Below are positions 38,387-47,089 of a stretch of DNA of 64,000 nucleotides, piece by piece. Within the stretch, counting starts at the first letter, position 1; each line of letters opens with the position of its first letter. A program made the translations under genes and the position numbers. Location: assembly GCF_001562255.1 (NCBI RefSeq), contig NZ_CP014301.1:1240001-1304000 (forward strand). The letters run 5' to 3'. This DNA is from Bosea sp. PAMC 26642 (GTDB lineage Bacteria; Pseudomonadota; Alphaproteobacteria; Rhizobiales; Beijerinckiaceae). The notes under the pieces are model-generated. The model searched no databases. It was not told the DNA's origin and worked only from the letters and a program-made list of their open reading frames with translations.

Positions 38387-38815
38387 TCAGGCCTTCGCCA
38401 GTGCGGCGCGGATCTTCTCGGCATTCGCCGCCAAGATCTCGGGCTTCTCCATCGCTCCGGTATGGGGTCGCAGCGCCACGCCCTCATGGCGAGGCATGAC
38501 ATGCACATGCATGTGGAACACCACCTGCCCGCCGGCCGTCTCATTGAACTGCTGGATGGTGACGCCGTCGGCGCCGAAGGCGCTCCTCACGGCAAGCGAG
38601 AGCCGCTGGGCCGTGATCACGACGGCCTTGAGCGCCTCGGGAGGCGCATCGAAGATGTTGCGGCAGGCAGCTTTCGGGATCACCAGAACATGGCCGTCGG
38701 CGCGCGGCATAATGTCCATGAGAGCTAACGTCTCGGCGTCCTCATAGACGGTATGGGACGGCAGTTCGCCGCGCAGGATGCGGGCGAAGACATTGGCTTC
38801 ATCGTAGGTCGTCAT
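38387..38815 (-). CDS. HIT family nucleotide hydrolase (HINT-like)
   Basis: The 142-residue protein carries the histidine triad HMHVHVMPR and upstream FARILRGELPSHTVYED plus FNETAGGQVVFHMHVH, all typical of the HIT superfamily HINT branch. It would hydrolyse nucleotide phosphoramidates or related adenylated compounds. The start is the ATG at 38815. It stands between convergent azlD (2-base gap) and the FemAB-like gene, possibly as the last gene of that minus-strand operon. Confidence 0.93.
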   Translation of the reverse strand: MTTYDEANVFARILRGELPSHTVYEDAETLALMDIMPRADGHVLVIPKAACRNIFDAPPEALKAVVITAQRLSLAVRSAFGADGVTIQQFNETAGGQVVFHMHVHVMPRHEGVALRPHTGAMEKPEILAANAEKIRAALAKA

Positions 38816-38840
38816 GGCAGCGTCCGGCGATCGTTGAAGG

Positions 38841-40088
38841 TCAAGCCTCGCCACCCTTGCGGAACGGGCTTTCCGCCGCAAGGGCTTCCTGCGCGGCGGC
38901 GATGTGCGCCCGTTCGTTGACGAGATAGGCCGAAACCGCCCGGCGCAGGCCGGGATCGGCCAGATGATGCAGGGAGCGGGTGACGACGGGTCTGTAGCCC
39001 CGCGCGATCTTGTGCTCGCCCTGCGCGCCGGCCTCGACGCGCGCAAGCCGGTGCGCGATCGCGTAGTCGATCGCCTGATGGTAGCAGAGTTCGAAATGCA
39101 GGAAGGGGTGGTCCTCGATGCAGCCCCAGTTGCGGCCGTAGAGCGTGTTGGCGCCGCGAAAATTGATCGCGCCGGCGATGTAGCGTCCGGCGCGGCGGGC
39201 CATGACCAGCACGATCCGTTCGCCCATCGCGGCGCCGACGGCGGAAAAGAACGCCCGGTTCAGATAGGGGCGTCCCCATTTGCGCGCGCCGGTATCCTCG
39301 TAAAACGAATGAAAATCATCCCAGACCGACTCTGTCAGGTCGGAGCCGGACAGCACCTCGACCGTGATCCCTGCCGACAGCGCCTCCCGGCGTTCGCGCT
39401 TCAGCGCCTTGCGCTTGCGTGAGGCGAGCGTCGCGAGGAAGTCGTCGTATTGGGCAAAGCCCTGGTTCTGCCAATGGAACTGCAAATCGTGCCGTTCGAG
39501 ATAGCCGGCGACCTTCAGTGCGCCGACATCGGGTTCCTGCGCGAAGGTAACATGGACGGAAGAGGCCTGGGTTTGGCCCGATAGCGCCTCGAGCCCGGCG
39601 ATGAGCCCCGCGCGCGCCTCGTCGGATCTCGGCCCTTCCGCCACCAGCAGGCGCGGCCCGGTCGCGGGCGTAAATGGCGCTGCGACCTGTAGTTTGGGAT
39701 AATAGTGCCCGCCGGCGCGCTCATAGGCATCGGCCCACGCATGGTCGAAGACGTACTCGCCCTGGCTATGGCTCTTGAGGAAGCTCGGCGCGACAGCCAG
39801 CAACCGGCCCGCATCGTCCTCGACCAGAAGATAGGCCGGCGACCAGCCCGAGCGGCCGCCGACGCAGCCGCTCTCTTCGAGCGCACTCAGGAAGGCATGG
39901 GAGACGAAAGGATTGTCCGTATCCACCGCACCGACGGCAGAGGCCGCTTCGTCGTCCCCGCACGAGGTCGAGGCCAGCACCTCCCGCAGCGCCAGCGGGT
40001 TGGCGCAGGCATTCCACGCGGCCGCTGGAACCGCCTTCAGTGACGTCGCGACGCGAACCTTGAGTCCGCCGTCGGCATCGTCGTTCAA
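38841..40088 (-). CDS. FemAB/GNAT-like peptidoglycan-biosynthesis-type protein (DUF482)
   Basis: The 415-residue protein matches the FemAB_like family by its layout. DNPFVSHAFLSALEESGCVG starts the domain. VFDHAWADAYERAGGHYYPKLQVA and SSVHVTFAQEPDVGAL are in the middle. FHWQNQGFAQYDDFLATLASRKRKALKRERR leads to the C-terminal GNAT-like half ending FLHFELCYHQAIDYAIAHRL. The family is thought to act in envelope biosynthesis as aminoacyl/N-acyl transferases, unproven. The likely start is a TTG at 40088 forming a TTGA overlap with the upstream GDPD stop; an ATG at 40166 also exists. Confidence in the family is good, in the role low. Confidence 0.85.
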   Translation of the reverse strand: MNDDADGGLKVRVATSLKAVPAAAWNACANPLALREVLASTSCGDDEAASAVGAVDTDNPFVSHAFLSALEESGCVGGRSGWSPAYLLVEDDAGRLLAVAPSFLKSHSQGEYVFDHAWADAYERAGGHYYPKLQVAAPFTPATGPRLLVAEGPRSDEARAGLIAGLEALSGQTQASSVHVTFAQEPDVGALKVAGYLERHDLQFHWQNQGFAQYDDFLATLASRKRKALKRERREALSAGITVEVLSGSDLTESVWDDFHSFYEDTGARKWGRPYLNRAFFSAVGAAMGERIVLVMARRAGRYIAGAINFRGANTLYGRNWGCIEDHPFLHFELCYHQAIDYAIAHRLARVEAGAQGEHKIARGYRPVVTRSLHHLADPGLRRAVSAYLVNERAHIAAAQEALAAESPFRKGGEA

Positions 40089-40849
40089 GGCACGAAACCC
40101 TCGAAGACCATCTGGTCGGCGTGAATCGCGGCCTTCTTGCGATCTTCCGGTGTCCGGACGGTCCATGTCATCAGCGGCAACCCCAAAGCGTTGCGACAGA
40201 GATAGGGCGCGGCACTCGGCAAGTCAGCGACCTTCCATGACAGAAAATCGGGCTTGCTCTCGTCGAAATGCAGCAGATTGGCGAAGGCATGCTTCTGCGA
40301 CGCATCAAGATGTTCGTAGTCGGGATAGGAATAATCGGACATTGCGACGACCCCGCGCGGGATCGTCGGTGCGATCTCGCGCAGGGCGGCGATGATGCCG
40401 GGATCGAAGGATTTGATCACGATCGGCTGGTCCCCCCTCCGTGACAGCACGTCCGCCGTGCGCCGCGTCAGGGTCAGATCCCCGTCGAAGCGGCTCTTGA
40501 TCTCGATCACAAGCGGCACGCGCCCGCCGATCGCGTCGAGAAAGGCGTCCAGCGTCGGAATACGGTCGCCGCTGCCTTTCAGTGCGATGCCGGAGAGCAC
40601 CGCCGCGCTGCGCTCGGCGACCCGCCCCGTCTCGGCCGTCAGGCGGTCGAGCACGAAATCGTGAAACACCATCGCCTCGCCATCGGCGCTGAGCTGGACA
40701 TCGCATTCGATGCCGAACCGGCCGGCGATCGCGGCCTCGGCGGCGGACACGCTGTTCTCGATCACGCCCGCTGCGGCATCATGCAATCCGCGATGGGCGA
40801 TCGGCCGGGCGACGAGCCAGCCGAGATCATGCCTGATCCCGCGCGGCAT
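40085..40849 (-). CDS. Cytoplasmic-type glycerophosphodiester phosphodiesterase
   Basis: The 254-residue protein lacks a signal peptide. It contains PIAHRGLHDAAAGVIENS, IECDVQLSADGEAMVFHDFVLDR and IKSFDPGIIAAL, the GDPD motifs with the two catalytic histidines and E-x-D metal ligands. It should release glycerol-3-phosphate inside the cell. It is the second gene of a four-gene minus-strand set (RidA, GDPD, FemAB-like, HIT) with 1-4 bp overlaps, hence co-translated. It is distinct from the exported GlpQ-type protein at 15214-16386. Confidence 0.93.
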   Translation of the reverse strand: MPRGIRHDLGWLVARPIAHRGLHDAAAGVIENSVSAAEAAIAGRFGIECDVQLSADGEAMVFHDFVLDRLTAETGRVAERSAAVLSGIALKGSGDRIPTLDAFLDAIGGRVPLVIEIKSRFDGDLTLTRRTADVLSRRGDQPIVIKSFDPGIIAALREIAPTIPRGVVAMSDYSYPDYEHLDASQKHAFANLLHFDESKPDFLSWKVADLPSAAPYLCRNALGLPLMTWTVRTPEDRKKAAIHADQMVFEGFVP

Positions 40850-41322
40850 CAGGCGATCTCGAACATCGCTTCGACTTCGACCGCTGCATCGGCCGGCAAT
40901 TCAGCGACGCCGATGGTCGAGCGGGCATGGCGCCCCTTGTCGCCCAGCACCTGGACCATCAGATCCGAGGCGCCGTTCATGATCGCCGGCAGCGCCGAAA
41001 AATGCGGTGTTGCATTGATGAAACCGCCCAGCCGCACGCAGCGTGTGATCCGGTCGAGATCGCCGCCGAGCGCGGCCTTGGCCTGTGCCAGCACGTTGAT
41101 GGCGCAAAGCCGCGCCGCCTCGAGCCCCGCTTCGTTGAATATCTCGGCGCCAAGCTTGCCCTTGTGGCTGTCCGACAGCTTGCCGTCGAGGCCAAAGCAG
41201 ATCTGGCCGGAGATGACCAGCAGATTGCCGGTGATGACATAAGGCACGTAATTCGCCACCGGCGCGGCCGGGGAGGGCAGGGTGATGCCGAGTTCGGCAA
41301 GTTTCGCGTCGACGGCACTCAT
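40849..41322 (-). CDS. RidA family reactive-intermediate deaminase
   Basis: The 157-residue protein has the RidA/YjgF fold with LGITLPSPAAPVANYVPYV, GQICFGLDGKL, AARLCAINVLAQAKAALGGDLDRI and CVRLGGFINATPHFSAL. This is the larger alphaproteobacterial subgroup. RidA proteins hydrolyse reactive enamine/imine intermediates from PLP enzymes. The arginine expected for the canonical active site is in the HARSTIGVAELPADAAVEVE segment. It begins the four-gene operon; its stop and the GDPD start share one base. Confidence 0.93.
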   Translation of the reverse strand: MSAVDAKLAELGITLPSPAAPVANYVPYVITGNLLVISGQICFGLDGKLSDSHKGKLGAEIFNEAGLEAARLCAINVLAQAKAALGGDLDRITRCVRLGGFINATPHFSALPAIMNGASDLMVQVLGDKGRHARSTIGVAELPADAAVEVEAMFEIA

Positions 41323-41476
41323 GGGGCGGCTCCGGTTCGATTTTCGAGACACTTCATGGCCGATGGTTGGCGACCTCGCAAGCGCGGTGCTTTTGCCACG
41401 GAGACGCGTCACGCCTTGTTTGCGCCATTGCCGCATTGCACCTAGATTCGGCGATCGGGACAGCGGAGCGGCGAAC

Positions 41477-42325
41477 GTGACGAACACATCGGGTTTTGGC
41501 CTCGCGGGCGGGCTCGGCGCCGCTATCCTGCTGGCGGTCGGCTCAGGCGTCCACGCACAGGACAAGGCCGTCGACCGCGTCGTGCTGGTGCCGCACCGCG
41601 CCATCTACGATCTCGTGCTCGACGACGGCAAGGCGGCCAAGAATGTCGAGACCGCGCGCGGCCGTATCGCCTTCGATTTCACCGGCGATGCCTGTGAGGG
41701 TTACGCGCTCTCCTTCCGACAGGTCACGCAGCTGACAGGCAGCGAGGGTGGCCCCCGCACGATCGATGCCCGGACGACCAGTTTCGAGGCCGGCGACGGC
41801 GCGAGCTACCGGTTCAAGACGGAAAGCTCGGCTGGCGGCGCTCCCGCCGAGACCGTCGATGGCACGGCCAGCAAGAACGGCTCCGCCGGCTACGAGGTGC
41901 AGCTGAAGGCGCCAAAACCCGAAACCCACAGCGAAGCCGCCGACGCGCTTTTCCCCAACGCCCAGATGAAGGCGGTCATCCAGGCCGCCCGGGCGGGAAA
42001 GAACACGCTCAATGTCCGGCTCTATGACGGCGCCAATACCGGCAAGGAAGTTTACGACACGCTCTCCGTGATCGGAAAGCGGATCGAGACACCCGCTGAC
42101 GAAAAGCCGCTGAAGCGACCCGAATTCGAAACGCTCGCCCGCTGGCCGGTGACGATCTCCTATTTCAAGGTCGGTTCGGGCGAGACCACGCCCTCCTACA
42201 CCATCGCCTTCGAGCTCTACGAGAACGGCGTTACCGGCGCGGTCAGGCTCGACTATGGCAGCTTCGCGATGCGCGGCACGCTCACGCGTCTGGATCTTCT
42301 GCCGCAGCAGCCTTGCGCGAAGTAG
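41477..42325 (+). CDS. eipB: Cell envelope integrity protein EipB (DUF1849)
   Basis: This 282-residue periplasmic protein has a signal peptide ending VHAQD. The family signature [11 protein letters not shown] is followed by [22 protein letters not shown], and the C-terminus runs [22 protein letters not shown] to QQPCAK. The only two cysteines, at about residues 73 and 280, match the conserved disulfide of Brucella EipB, a spiral beta-barrel required for envelope integrity. The start is a GTG at 41477. The last 44 bases overlap the end of convergent dinB, in a 24-bp repeat region. Confidence 0.92.
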   Translation: MTNTSGFGLAGGLGAAILLAVGSGVHAQDKAVDRVVLVPHRAIYDLVLDDGKAAKNVETARGRIAFDFTGDACEGYALSFRQVTQLTGSEGGPRTIDARTTSFEAGDGASYRFKTESSAGGAPAETVDGTASKNGSAGYEVQLKAPKPETHSEAADALFPNAQMKAVIQAARAGKNTLNVRLYDGANTGKEVYDTLSVIGKRIETPADEKPLKRPEFETLARWPVTISYFKVGSGETTPSYTIAFELYENGVTGAVRLDYGSFAMRGTLTRLDLLPQQPCAK

Positions 42326-43673
42326 CAGGGTTGCTTGACGCAGAAGTAGCAGGGTTGCTTGACGCAGAAGGATTGCGCTGCGGACCGCGCAGGCCTAGGC
42401 CCTTGCCGATCGAGTCGTCTCCAAAGCGGGCGCGCAGCGCGTCTAGCGCCCCTTCCATCGCCTTCAGCCGCGGCGTCGCGACATCGGCGAGATCGCCATG
42501 GTCGGCCTCCTCGGGTCCGCTGAAGTCGCTCGCGCCGATGCCGATCAGGCGATAGCGCTGGCCGGTGCATTCGCGCCGGAGCAGATCGCGCCCGGCCGCG
42601 AACAGCCGTCCGGCCAATTGTGTCGGCTCCGGCAGCCGCGTCGCGCGCGTGATCGAATGGAACTCGGCCGTCTTCAGTTTCAGGGTGATGGTCCGGCCCG
42701 CAAGCTGCTGGGCTTTCAGTCGTTTCGACGTCTTCTCGCAAAGCCGCCACAGCACGGGCTCCAACTCCTCGAAGCGCGACAGATCGATATCGAGAGTCGT
42801 CTCGCTGGAGACGCTCTTGGTTTCGCGTTCGGGCGTGACCTTGCGCGCATCGATGCCGTTGGCGAGGTTCCTCAGCCGTGGCCCGTCCTTGCCGGCCAGC
42901 CGAAACAGCGCCTCCGGCTGTGCCGTGCGCAAATCGCCGATCAGTCTGAAACCTGCCTCTGCCAGCTTGGCCGCGGTCGCCTGGCCAATCCCGGGAATGA
43001 GGTTCACCGGCTTCCCGGCGAGGAATGTCACGGCCTCGCCCCTCCCGATGATCGAGAAGCCGCGCGGCTTGTCCATGTCCGAGGCGACCTTGGCCAGGAA
43101 TTTGGCATAGGACAGTCCGACCGACACCGTGATCCCGATCTCGTTTTCGATTCGCCTGGCAAAGCGCGCCAGCGTCAACGCCGGGCTGGCATGGTGCAGA
43201 AGCTGCGTCCCCGACAGGTCGAGAAAGGCTTCGTCGATCGAGATCGGTTCGACCAACGGCGTCAGCTCCTGCATCAGCTGGCGCACCTGCCGGCCGACAG
43301 CGACATATTTTGCCATGTTCGGCTTGACCACGACAGCGTCGGGGCAGGCCTTCAGCGCCTTGAACATCGGCATCGCCGAACGCACGCCGAAGGTCCGGGC
43401 GATGTAGCAGGCCGTCGAGACGACGCCCCGCTTCGCGCCGCCGATGATCAGCGGCTTGTCGAGCAAGGACGGGTCGTCGCGCTTCTCGATCGCGGCATAG
43501 AAGGCATCGCAGTCGATATGCGCGAGGCTCAAGGCATCGCGCTCCGGATGGCGCAGCAGGCGTGGCGAGCCGCAATGGCTGCAGCGACGCGGCGCAAGCT
43601 CGTCGGCGCCGTGATCGGTCAGGCAGTCCCGGCACAGGGTCGGCAGCCTCGATGAGGCCTCGCGCCCGCTCAA
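42282..43673 (-). CDS. dinB: DNA polymerase IV (DinB) with N-terminal zinc ribbon
   Basis: This 463-residue Y-family polymerase has the catalytic segments [19 protein letters not shown] and [29 protein letters not shown] (HhH), and [11 protein letters not shown] in the little finger. An N-terminal extension carries CRDC...CSHCG, a putative zinc ribbon, typical of alphaproteobacterial DinB. The last residues contain SSNPATSA twice, from a 24-bp DNA duplication. The start is a TTG at 43673 overlapping the DUF3572 stop (TTGA). It performs error-prone translesion synthesis. No LexA box is visible. Confidence 0.93.
   Translation of the reverse strand: MSGREASSRLPTLCRDCLTDHGADELAPRRCSHCGSPRLLRHPERDALSLAHIDCDAFYAAIEKRDDPSLLDKPLIIGGAKRGVVSTACYIARTFGVRSAMPMFKALKACPDAVVVKPNMAKYVAVGRQVRQLMQELTPLVEPISIDEAFLDLSGTQLLHHASPALTLARFARRIENEIGITVSVGLSYAKFLAKVASDMDKPRGFSIIGRGEAVTFLAGKPVNLIPGIGQATAAKLAEAGFRLIGDLRTAQPEALFRLAGKDGPRLRNLANGIDARKVTPERETKSVSSETTLDIDLSRFEELEPVLWRLCEKTSKRLKAQQLAGRTITLKLKTAEFHSITRATRLPEPTQLAGRLFAAGRDLLRRECTGQRYRLIGIGASDFSGPEEADHGDLADVATPRLKAMEGALDALRARFGDDSIGKGLGLRGPQRNPSASSNPATSASSNPATSRKAAAAEDPDA
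42321..42368. repeat. 24-bp direct repeat, two perfect copies
   Basis: The unit starting AGTAGCAGGGTTGCTTGACG (24 bases) occurs at 42321-42344 and 42345-42368 without mismatch. The first copy contains the eipB stop codon; both lie inside dinB, adding eight residues per copy. It marks a recent slippage-type duplication. Confidence 0.9.
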
Positions 43674-43960
43674 GGCATGTCGCCGGCAGGAGGGCCCGAC
43701 AGCAGCATTCGCGCCTGCGCGACACTTTCTGGATTCACGCTTAAGTTTTCTGAAAATTCGAGCAGAAGTGATTCCGTACTGGAAAGGTATTCCAGTACGG
43801 CGCCCAGGAAGGCCGGCTCCCTGGCTGCGGCCCTGAGATTGGCCGGTCCAAGGCCCGTCGTCGCGAGAAACGGCTCGAGTCGCTCGGGTTCGGAGGCCAG
43901 GAAGCCCAGCGCGCGCAACGCCAGCCTTTCGGCGTCGGGTACTGTCATGGATCGTCGCAT
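43670..43960 (-). CDS. DUF3572 domain protein
   Basis: This 96-residue all-helical protein has [43 protein letters not shown] segments of DUF3572, here read as [20 protein letters not shown] and [16 protein letters not shown]. It commonly sits directly upstream of dinB in Hyphomicrobiales. The ATG at 43960 is used; 43948 is an alternative. Its stop overlaps the dinB TTG start. The middle of the gene is AT-richer and contains an 11-bp perfect inverted repeat. Function is unknown, possibly linked with the polymerase by operon position. Confidence 0.85.
   Translation of the reverse strand: MRRSMTVPDAERLALRALGFLASEPERLEPFLATTGLGPANLRAAAREPAFLGAVLEYLSSTESLLLEFSENLSVNPESVAQARMLLSGPPAGDMP
43774..43800. 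repeat. 11-bp perfect inverted repeat inside DUF3572
   Basis: CCGTACTGGAA, AGGTA, TTCCAGTACGG: a perfect 11-bp stem with 5-base loop within the coding sequence, in a locally AT-richer stretch. A translation-slowing hairpin or remnant of an insertion is possible. Confidence 0.75.
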
Positions 43961-44099
43961 GAGGGTGATCGACCTTGAAATCGAGGATCGGGTTTGCGTT
44001 TCGTCAACGGCTCGCGTGCTAGGGTGATCATTGAACGGGGCCGCCAGCTTGGAAAGTCCGGATTAGCCGGCATTTCTGTGATGCGGATAGGGAAGCGGC

Positions 44100-44471
44100 A
44101 TGGCTAAGACGGTTTTGATCGTCGAGGACAACGAACTGAACATGAAGCTCTTCAACGACCTTCTCGAGGCGCATGGCTATGCCACCTTGAAGACGGCCGA
44201 CGGCATCGAGGCGATCGAGCTCGCCCGCACGCATCGCCCCGACCTGATCCTGATGGACATCCAGCTTCCCGAAGTCTCGGGGCTGGAGGTCACGAAATGG
44301 ATCAAGGAGGATGACGCGCTGAAATCAATTCCCGTCATTGCGGTAACGGCCTTCGCCATGAAAGGCGATGAGGAGCGGATTCGGGAGGGCGGCTGCGAGG
44401 CCTATCTCTCGAAGCCGATCTCGGTCGCCAAGTTCCTGGAGACCGTTCGCGCCTATGCCGGCGCGGCCTGA
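44100..44471 (+). CDS. divK: Single-domain response regulator DivK
   Basis: The 123-residue protein is one receiver domain: [22 protein letters not shown] with acidic pocket E9/D10, phosphoacceptor D53 in [14 protein letters not shown] in [12 protein letters not shown], and K in YLSKPIS. The [10 protein letters not shown] and [12 protein letters not shown] segments are typical DivK. It relays phosphorylation in the cell-cycle network controlling CtrA with kinases PleC and DivJ. pleD follows 17 bases later, as in other alphaproteobacteria. Confidence 0.95.
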   Translation: MAKTVLIVEDNELNMKLFNDLLEAHGYATLKTADGIEAIELARTHRPDLILMDIQLPEVSGLEVTKWIKEDDALKSIPVIAVTAFAMKGDEERIREGGCEAYLSKPISVAKFLETVRAYAGAA

Positions 44472-44488
44472 GCCGTCGAAAGCACATC

Positions 44489-45865
44489 ATGTCCGCCCGC
44501 GTCCTGGTCGTCGACGATATCGTGACTAACCTGAAGCTGCTCGAGGCGAAGCTGTCAGCCGAGTATTTCGACGTCACGACGGCGCTGAACGGCCTGGATG
44601 CACTGGCGATCTGCGAGCGCGGCGAGGCCGATATCGTGCTGCTCGACGTGATGATGCCGGGCATGAACGGCTTCGAGGTCTGTCGGCGCCTGAAAGGCGG
44701 TGCGACGACCGCCCATATCCCGGTCGTGATGGTGACCGCGCTCGACCAGCCGAGCGATCGGCTCAAGGGGCTGGATGCCGGCGCAGACGACTTCCTGACC
44801 AAGCCTCTCGACGACACGGCGCTGTTTGCCCGTGTCCGCAGCCTGGTCAGGCTGAAATCGGTCACCGACGAGTTGCGCAACCGGGCACTGGCCTCGCGCC
44901 GCCTCGGCATCGCCGACCCTCTCGCCGCCGCCGCTGCCGAGACCGGCCTGAACGGGCGCATCCTGCTTATCGAGGACCGCCCCAGCGTGACGGAGCGGAT
45001 GGAGCAGGCGCTGTCGGCCTTCCACGTCGTCGAGACGGAGGCCGATCCACATCAGGCGTTGATCCGCGCGGCCGAGGGCGACTTCGACAGTATCCTCGTA
45101 AGCCTCGACCTGAAATCCCATGACGGGCTGCGCCTGTGCAGCCAGTTGCGGTCGCTGGAGCGCACCCGCAACGTCTCGGTGTTGATGCTCGGCGAGGCCG
45201 AGGATCGCGGACGCATCCTGCGCGGCCTTGAGATCGGCGCACACGACTTTCTCATCCGTCCGGTCGACCGCAACGAACTGCTTGCCCGCGTGCGCACCCA
45301 GGTCCGCCGCAAACGCTTCACCGACAAGCTGCGCGACAGCGTCCAGTCCTCCATGGAGATGGCGGTGATGGACCAGCTCACCGGGCTCCATAATCGCCGC
45401 TTCATGGACAGCCGCATGGCCGCGATGTTCGACGAATCGGCTTTGCGCGCCCGTTCCCTGGCGATGCTCGTGCTCGATGTCGATCGTTTCAAGACGGTCA
45501 ACGACACCTGGGGCCACGATGCCGGCGACGAGGTGCTGCGCGAGTTCGCCGACAGGGTCCGCTCCTGCACGCGCGGCATCGATCTCGTCGCTCGCATGGG
45601 TGGGGAAGAGGTGGTGGTCGTGCTGCCCGACACGACGCTGGAGGCCGCCTGCACCATCGCCGAACGTATCCGAGAGCGGGTCGAGGCCGAGGAATTCGCG
45701 ATCCACGGCAATACCAGATCCGTTCCGGTAACCGTCTCGATCGGCGTCGCCAGCCGGCGCGCCGGCGATACCTCCTCAGCCGAGATGATGAAGCGTGCCG
45801 ACGACGCGCTCTATCGGGCCAAGGCAAGCGGCCGTAACCGGGTCATCGTCGCGAATGCGGCATAA
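44489..45865 (+). CDS. pleD: Diguanylate cyclase response regulator PleD
   Basis: The 458-residue protein has REC1 (residues 1-120, phosphoacceptor D53 in IVLLDVMMPG), REC2 (about 155-270) in which the pocket is degenerate (SILVSLDLKSHDG), and a GGDEF domain (about 290-455). The active-site motif is GGEEV, a tolerated GGEEF variant. An RGID inhibition site lies five residues before it, so product feedback by c-di-GMP is expected. It makes c-di-GMP at the pole during cell differentiation. It is probably co-transcribed with divK. Confidence 0.96.
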   Translation: MSARVLVVDDIVTNLKLLEAKLSAEYFDVTTALNGLDALAICERGEADIVLLDVMMPGMNGFEVCRRLKGGATTAHIPVVMVTALDQPSDRLKGLDAGADDFLTKPLDDTALFARVRSLVRLKSVTDELRNRALASRRLGIADPLAAAAAETGLNGRILLIEDRPSVTERMEQALSAFHVVETEADPHQALIRAAEGDFDSILVSLDLKSHDGLRLCSQLRSLERTRNVSVLMLGEAEDRGRILRGLEIGAHDFLIRPVDRNELLARVRTQVRRKRFTDKLRDSVQSSMEMAVMDQLTGLHNRRFMDSRMAAMFDESALRARSLAMLVLDVDRFKTVNDTWGHDAGDEVLREFADRVRSCTRGIDLVARMGGEEVVVVLPDTTLEAACTIAERIRERVEAEEFAIHGNTRSVPVTVSIGVASRRAGDTSSAEMMKRADDALYRAKASGRNRVIVANAA

Positions 45866-45911
45866 CCGGCCTGTTTAAGTTAGCAGGTAAGGTTAAGCCC
45901 CGATGAATACT

Positions 45912-45941
45912 GGTGAATCGCGCGTTTAGGATTGATTCACC
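45912..45941. repeat. Inverted repeat with two GANTC sites downstream of pleD
   Basis: GGTGAATC and GATTCACC flank a 14-base loop, starting 47 bases after the pleD stop. Each arm contains a GANTC (CcrM) methylation site. It may serve as an end hairpin for divK-pleD or a methylation-sensitive site; there is no U-tract. Confidence 0.5.
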
Positions 45942-46124
45942 CTCTTGCGCCTGTAGGGTCGCGATCAAGGCAGCGGTTGTTGTTTCAGCCGCTCCAGGAC
46001 GCCCCTCGGGTGCTCAGGTCCGCCGCATCTCCTGGGAAACCGGAGGGCTCGGCCGGTCGGTGACGAAATTCTGGCCTCCTCAGAACCGTCGCCGGCCGGC
46101 CACCTTCTTGCCGCTGGCCGCCTC

Positions 46125-46589
46125 TCAGAAATAACGCGAGAACAGCGCGGGCAGGCCGTAGCCGAGCCCGGCGAACAGCGCCAGAATCGCCAGCAGCATC
46201 AACGCTGCCTTCAGCCGGCTGAGCGCAAAACGCGACGAATCAATTTCCACGATCAGCTTCAGGAAACGACGCAACGGGCCATACGGCCGTGCGTGAGACT
46301 CCGCCGGTTTATCGCCGCTGTTCAAGGCAGATCCTGCGCCGGGGGCGTTTGAGGGATAGGAAAGACGCTGGTCAGCGCATGCAGGACCCGATTTACGGAA
46401 GGCCACGTCGCGCAATACCTCAATCCAATGCCGGCGCTGCGCGAATTGTTCCTCGACAGACAGAATGCACCAAACAAGGCGACCAAACGTGACATAATCG
46501 TCGCAATGCGGGTCAAAAGCGCGAGCGAGCTCCGGCGACCGTCGCTTCGTCATGTTGCGTTGCAGCAAATCAATCCCCGTCAGGCGCAC
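46125..46589 (-). CDS. Hypothetical protein with C-terminal membrane anchor
   Basis: The 154-residue frame has a soluble N-terminal part (for example YVTFGRLVWCILSVEEQFAQ) and a single hydrophobic C-terminal segment LKAALMLLAILALFAGLGYG with the tail LPALFSRYF. No family is recognised. The start could also be the ATG at MTKRRSPE (12 codons on). Codon use is less GC-biased in the first half, so only the C-terminal part is strongly coding-like. It is divergent from the Cys-rich secreted protein gene. Confidence 0.5.
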   Translation of the reverse strand: MRLTGIDLLQRNMTKRRSPELARAFDPHCDDYVTFGRLVWCILSVEEQFAQRRHWIEVLRDVAFRKSGPACADQRLSYPSNAPGAGSALNSGDKPAESHARPYGPLRRFLKLIVEIDSSRFALSRLKAALMLLAILALFAGLGYGLPALFSRYF

Positions 46590-46674
46590 CTCATGTTAGC
46601 CTGACAACGATTCGCGGCTCCATAGTCCGGCCGCGAAGGAACTGGCCTGACATCCTCAATTTATGGAGCGACCC

Positions 46675-47001
46675 ATGCGTATTTTCGCATTGGCGCTCTG
46701 TCTCGCGGCATCACCGTGGGGCGGAGGGCTTGTCTACGCGCATAGTTGGTACCCTTACGACTGCTGCAGCGACCGCGATTGCTGGCCCATGGGCCTCGAC
46801 CAGGACGCCCGAGAACCGGACCCTCGCATCGTTCCGGGCGGCTACCTGACCCATGACGGCCATTTCGTGCCGGAAAATGCGACGCGGGTCTCCAGGGACG
46901 GCCGTTTTCATGTCTGCCGCAGCGGCGGAACCCTGACCGGAACCGTGATCGCGCCGTCGCAGCGCCCGTTCTGCCTGTTCGTGCCCAAGCCATCCTACTA
47001 A
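46675..47001 (+). CDS. Small secreted Cys-rich protein
   Basis: The 108-residue product has a signal peptide (MRIFALALCLAASPWGGGLVYA) and a mature part rich in Cys and aromatic residues: HSWYPYDCCSDRDCWPMGLD, DGRFHVCRSGG, and RPFCLFVPKPSY. Five mature cysteines, including an adjacent pair, suggest disulfides or metal binding. I chose the ATG at 46675 because GGAG lies seven bases upstream; the ATG at 46663 is an alternative. The family is unknown to me, though such DCCSDxDC proteins occur in Hyphomicrobiales. Confidence 0.78.
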   Translation: MRIFALALCLAASPWGGGLVYAHSWYPYDCCSDRDCWPMGLDQDAREPDPRIVPGGYLTHDGHFVPENATRVSRDGRFHVCRSGGTLTGTVIAPSQRPFCLFVPKPSY

Positions 47002-47030
47002 GCGGCAGGACGGAGCAAGCCACAAAGAAA

Positions 47031-47053
47031 AACCGCCCGGGATACGGGCGGTT
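47031..47053. terminator. Bidirectional terminator between the Cys-rich gene and rpmG
   Basis: AACCGCCCG, GGATA, CGGGCGGTT form a 9-bp stem. On the minus strand it is followed by TTTTCTTTG, a good U-tract ending rpmG; on the plus strand CTTCAAATCTTT follows and would serve the secreted protein gene weakly. Confidence 0.85.
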
Positions 47054-47089
47054 CTTCAAATCTTTGTCATGCCTCCAAGGCAACCAGGA

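Noticed and set aside
45913..46134. 73-residue plus-strand frame after pleD
   Set aside because: Starts inside an inverted repeat, has no ribosome-binding site and unnatural composition.
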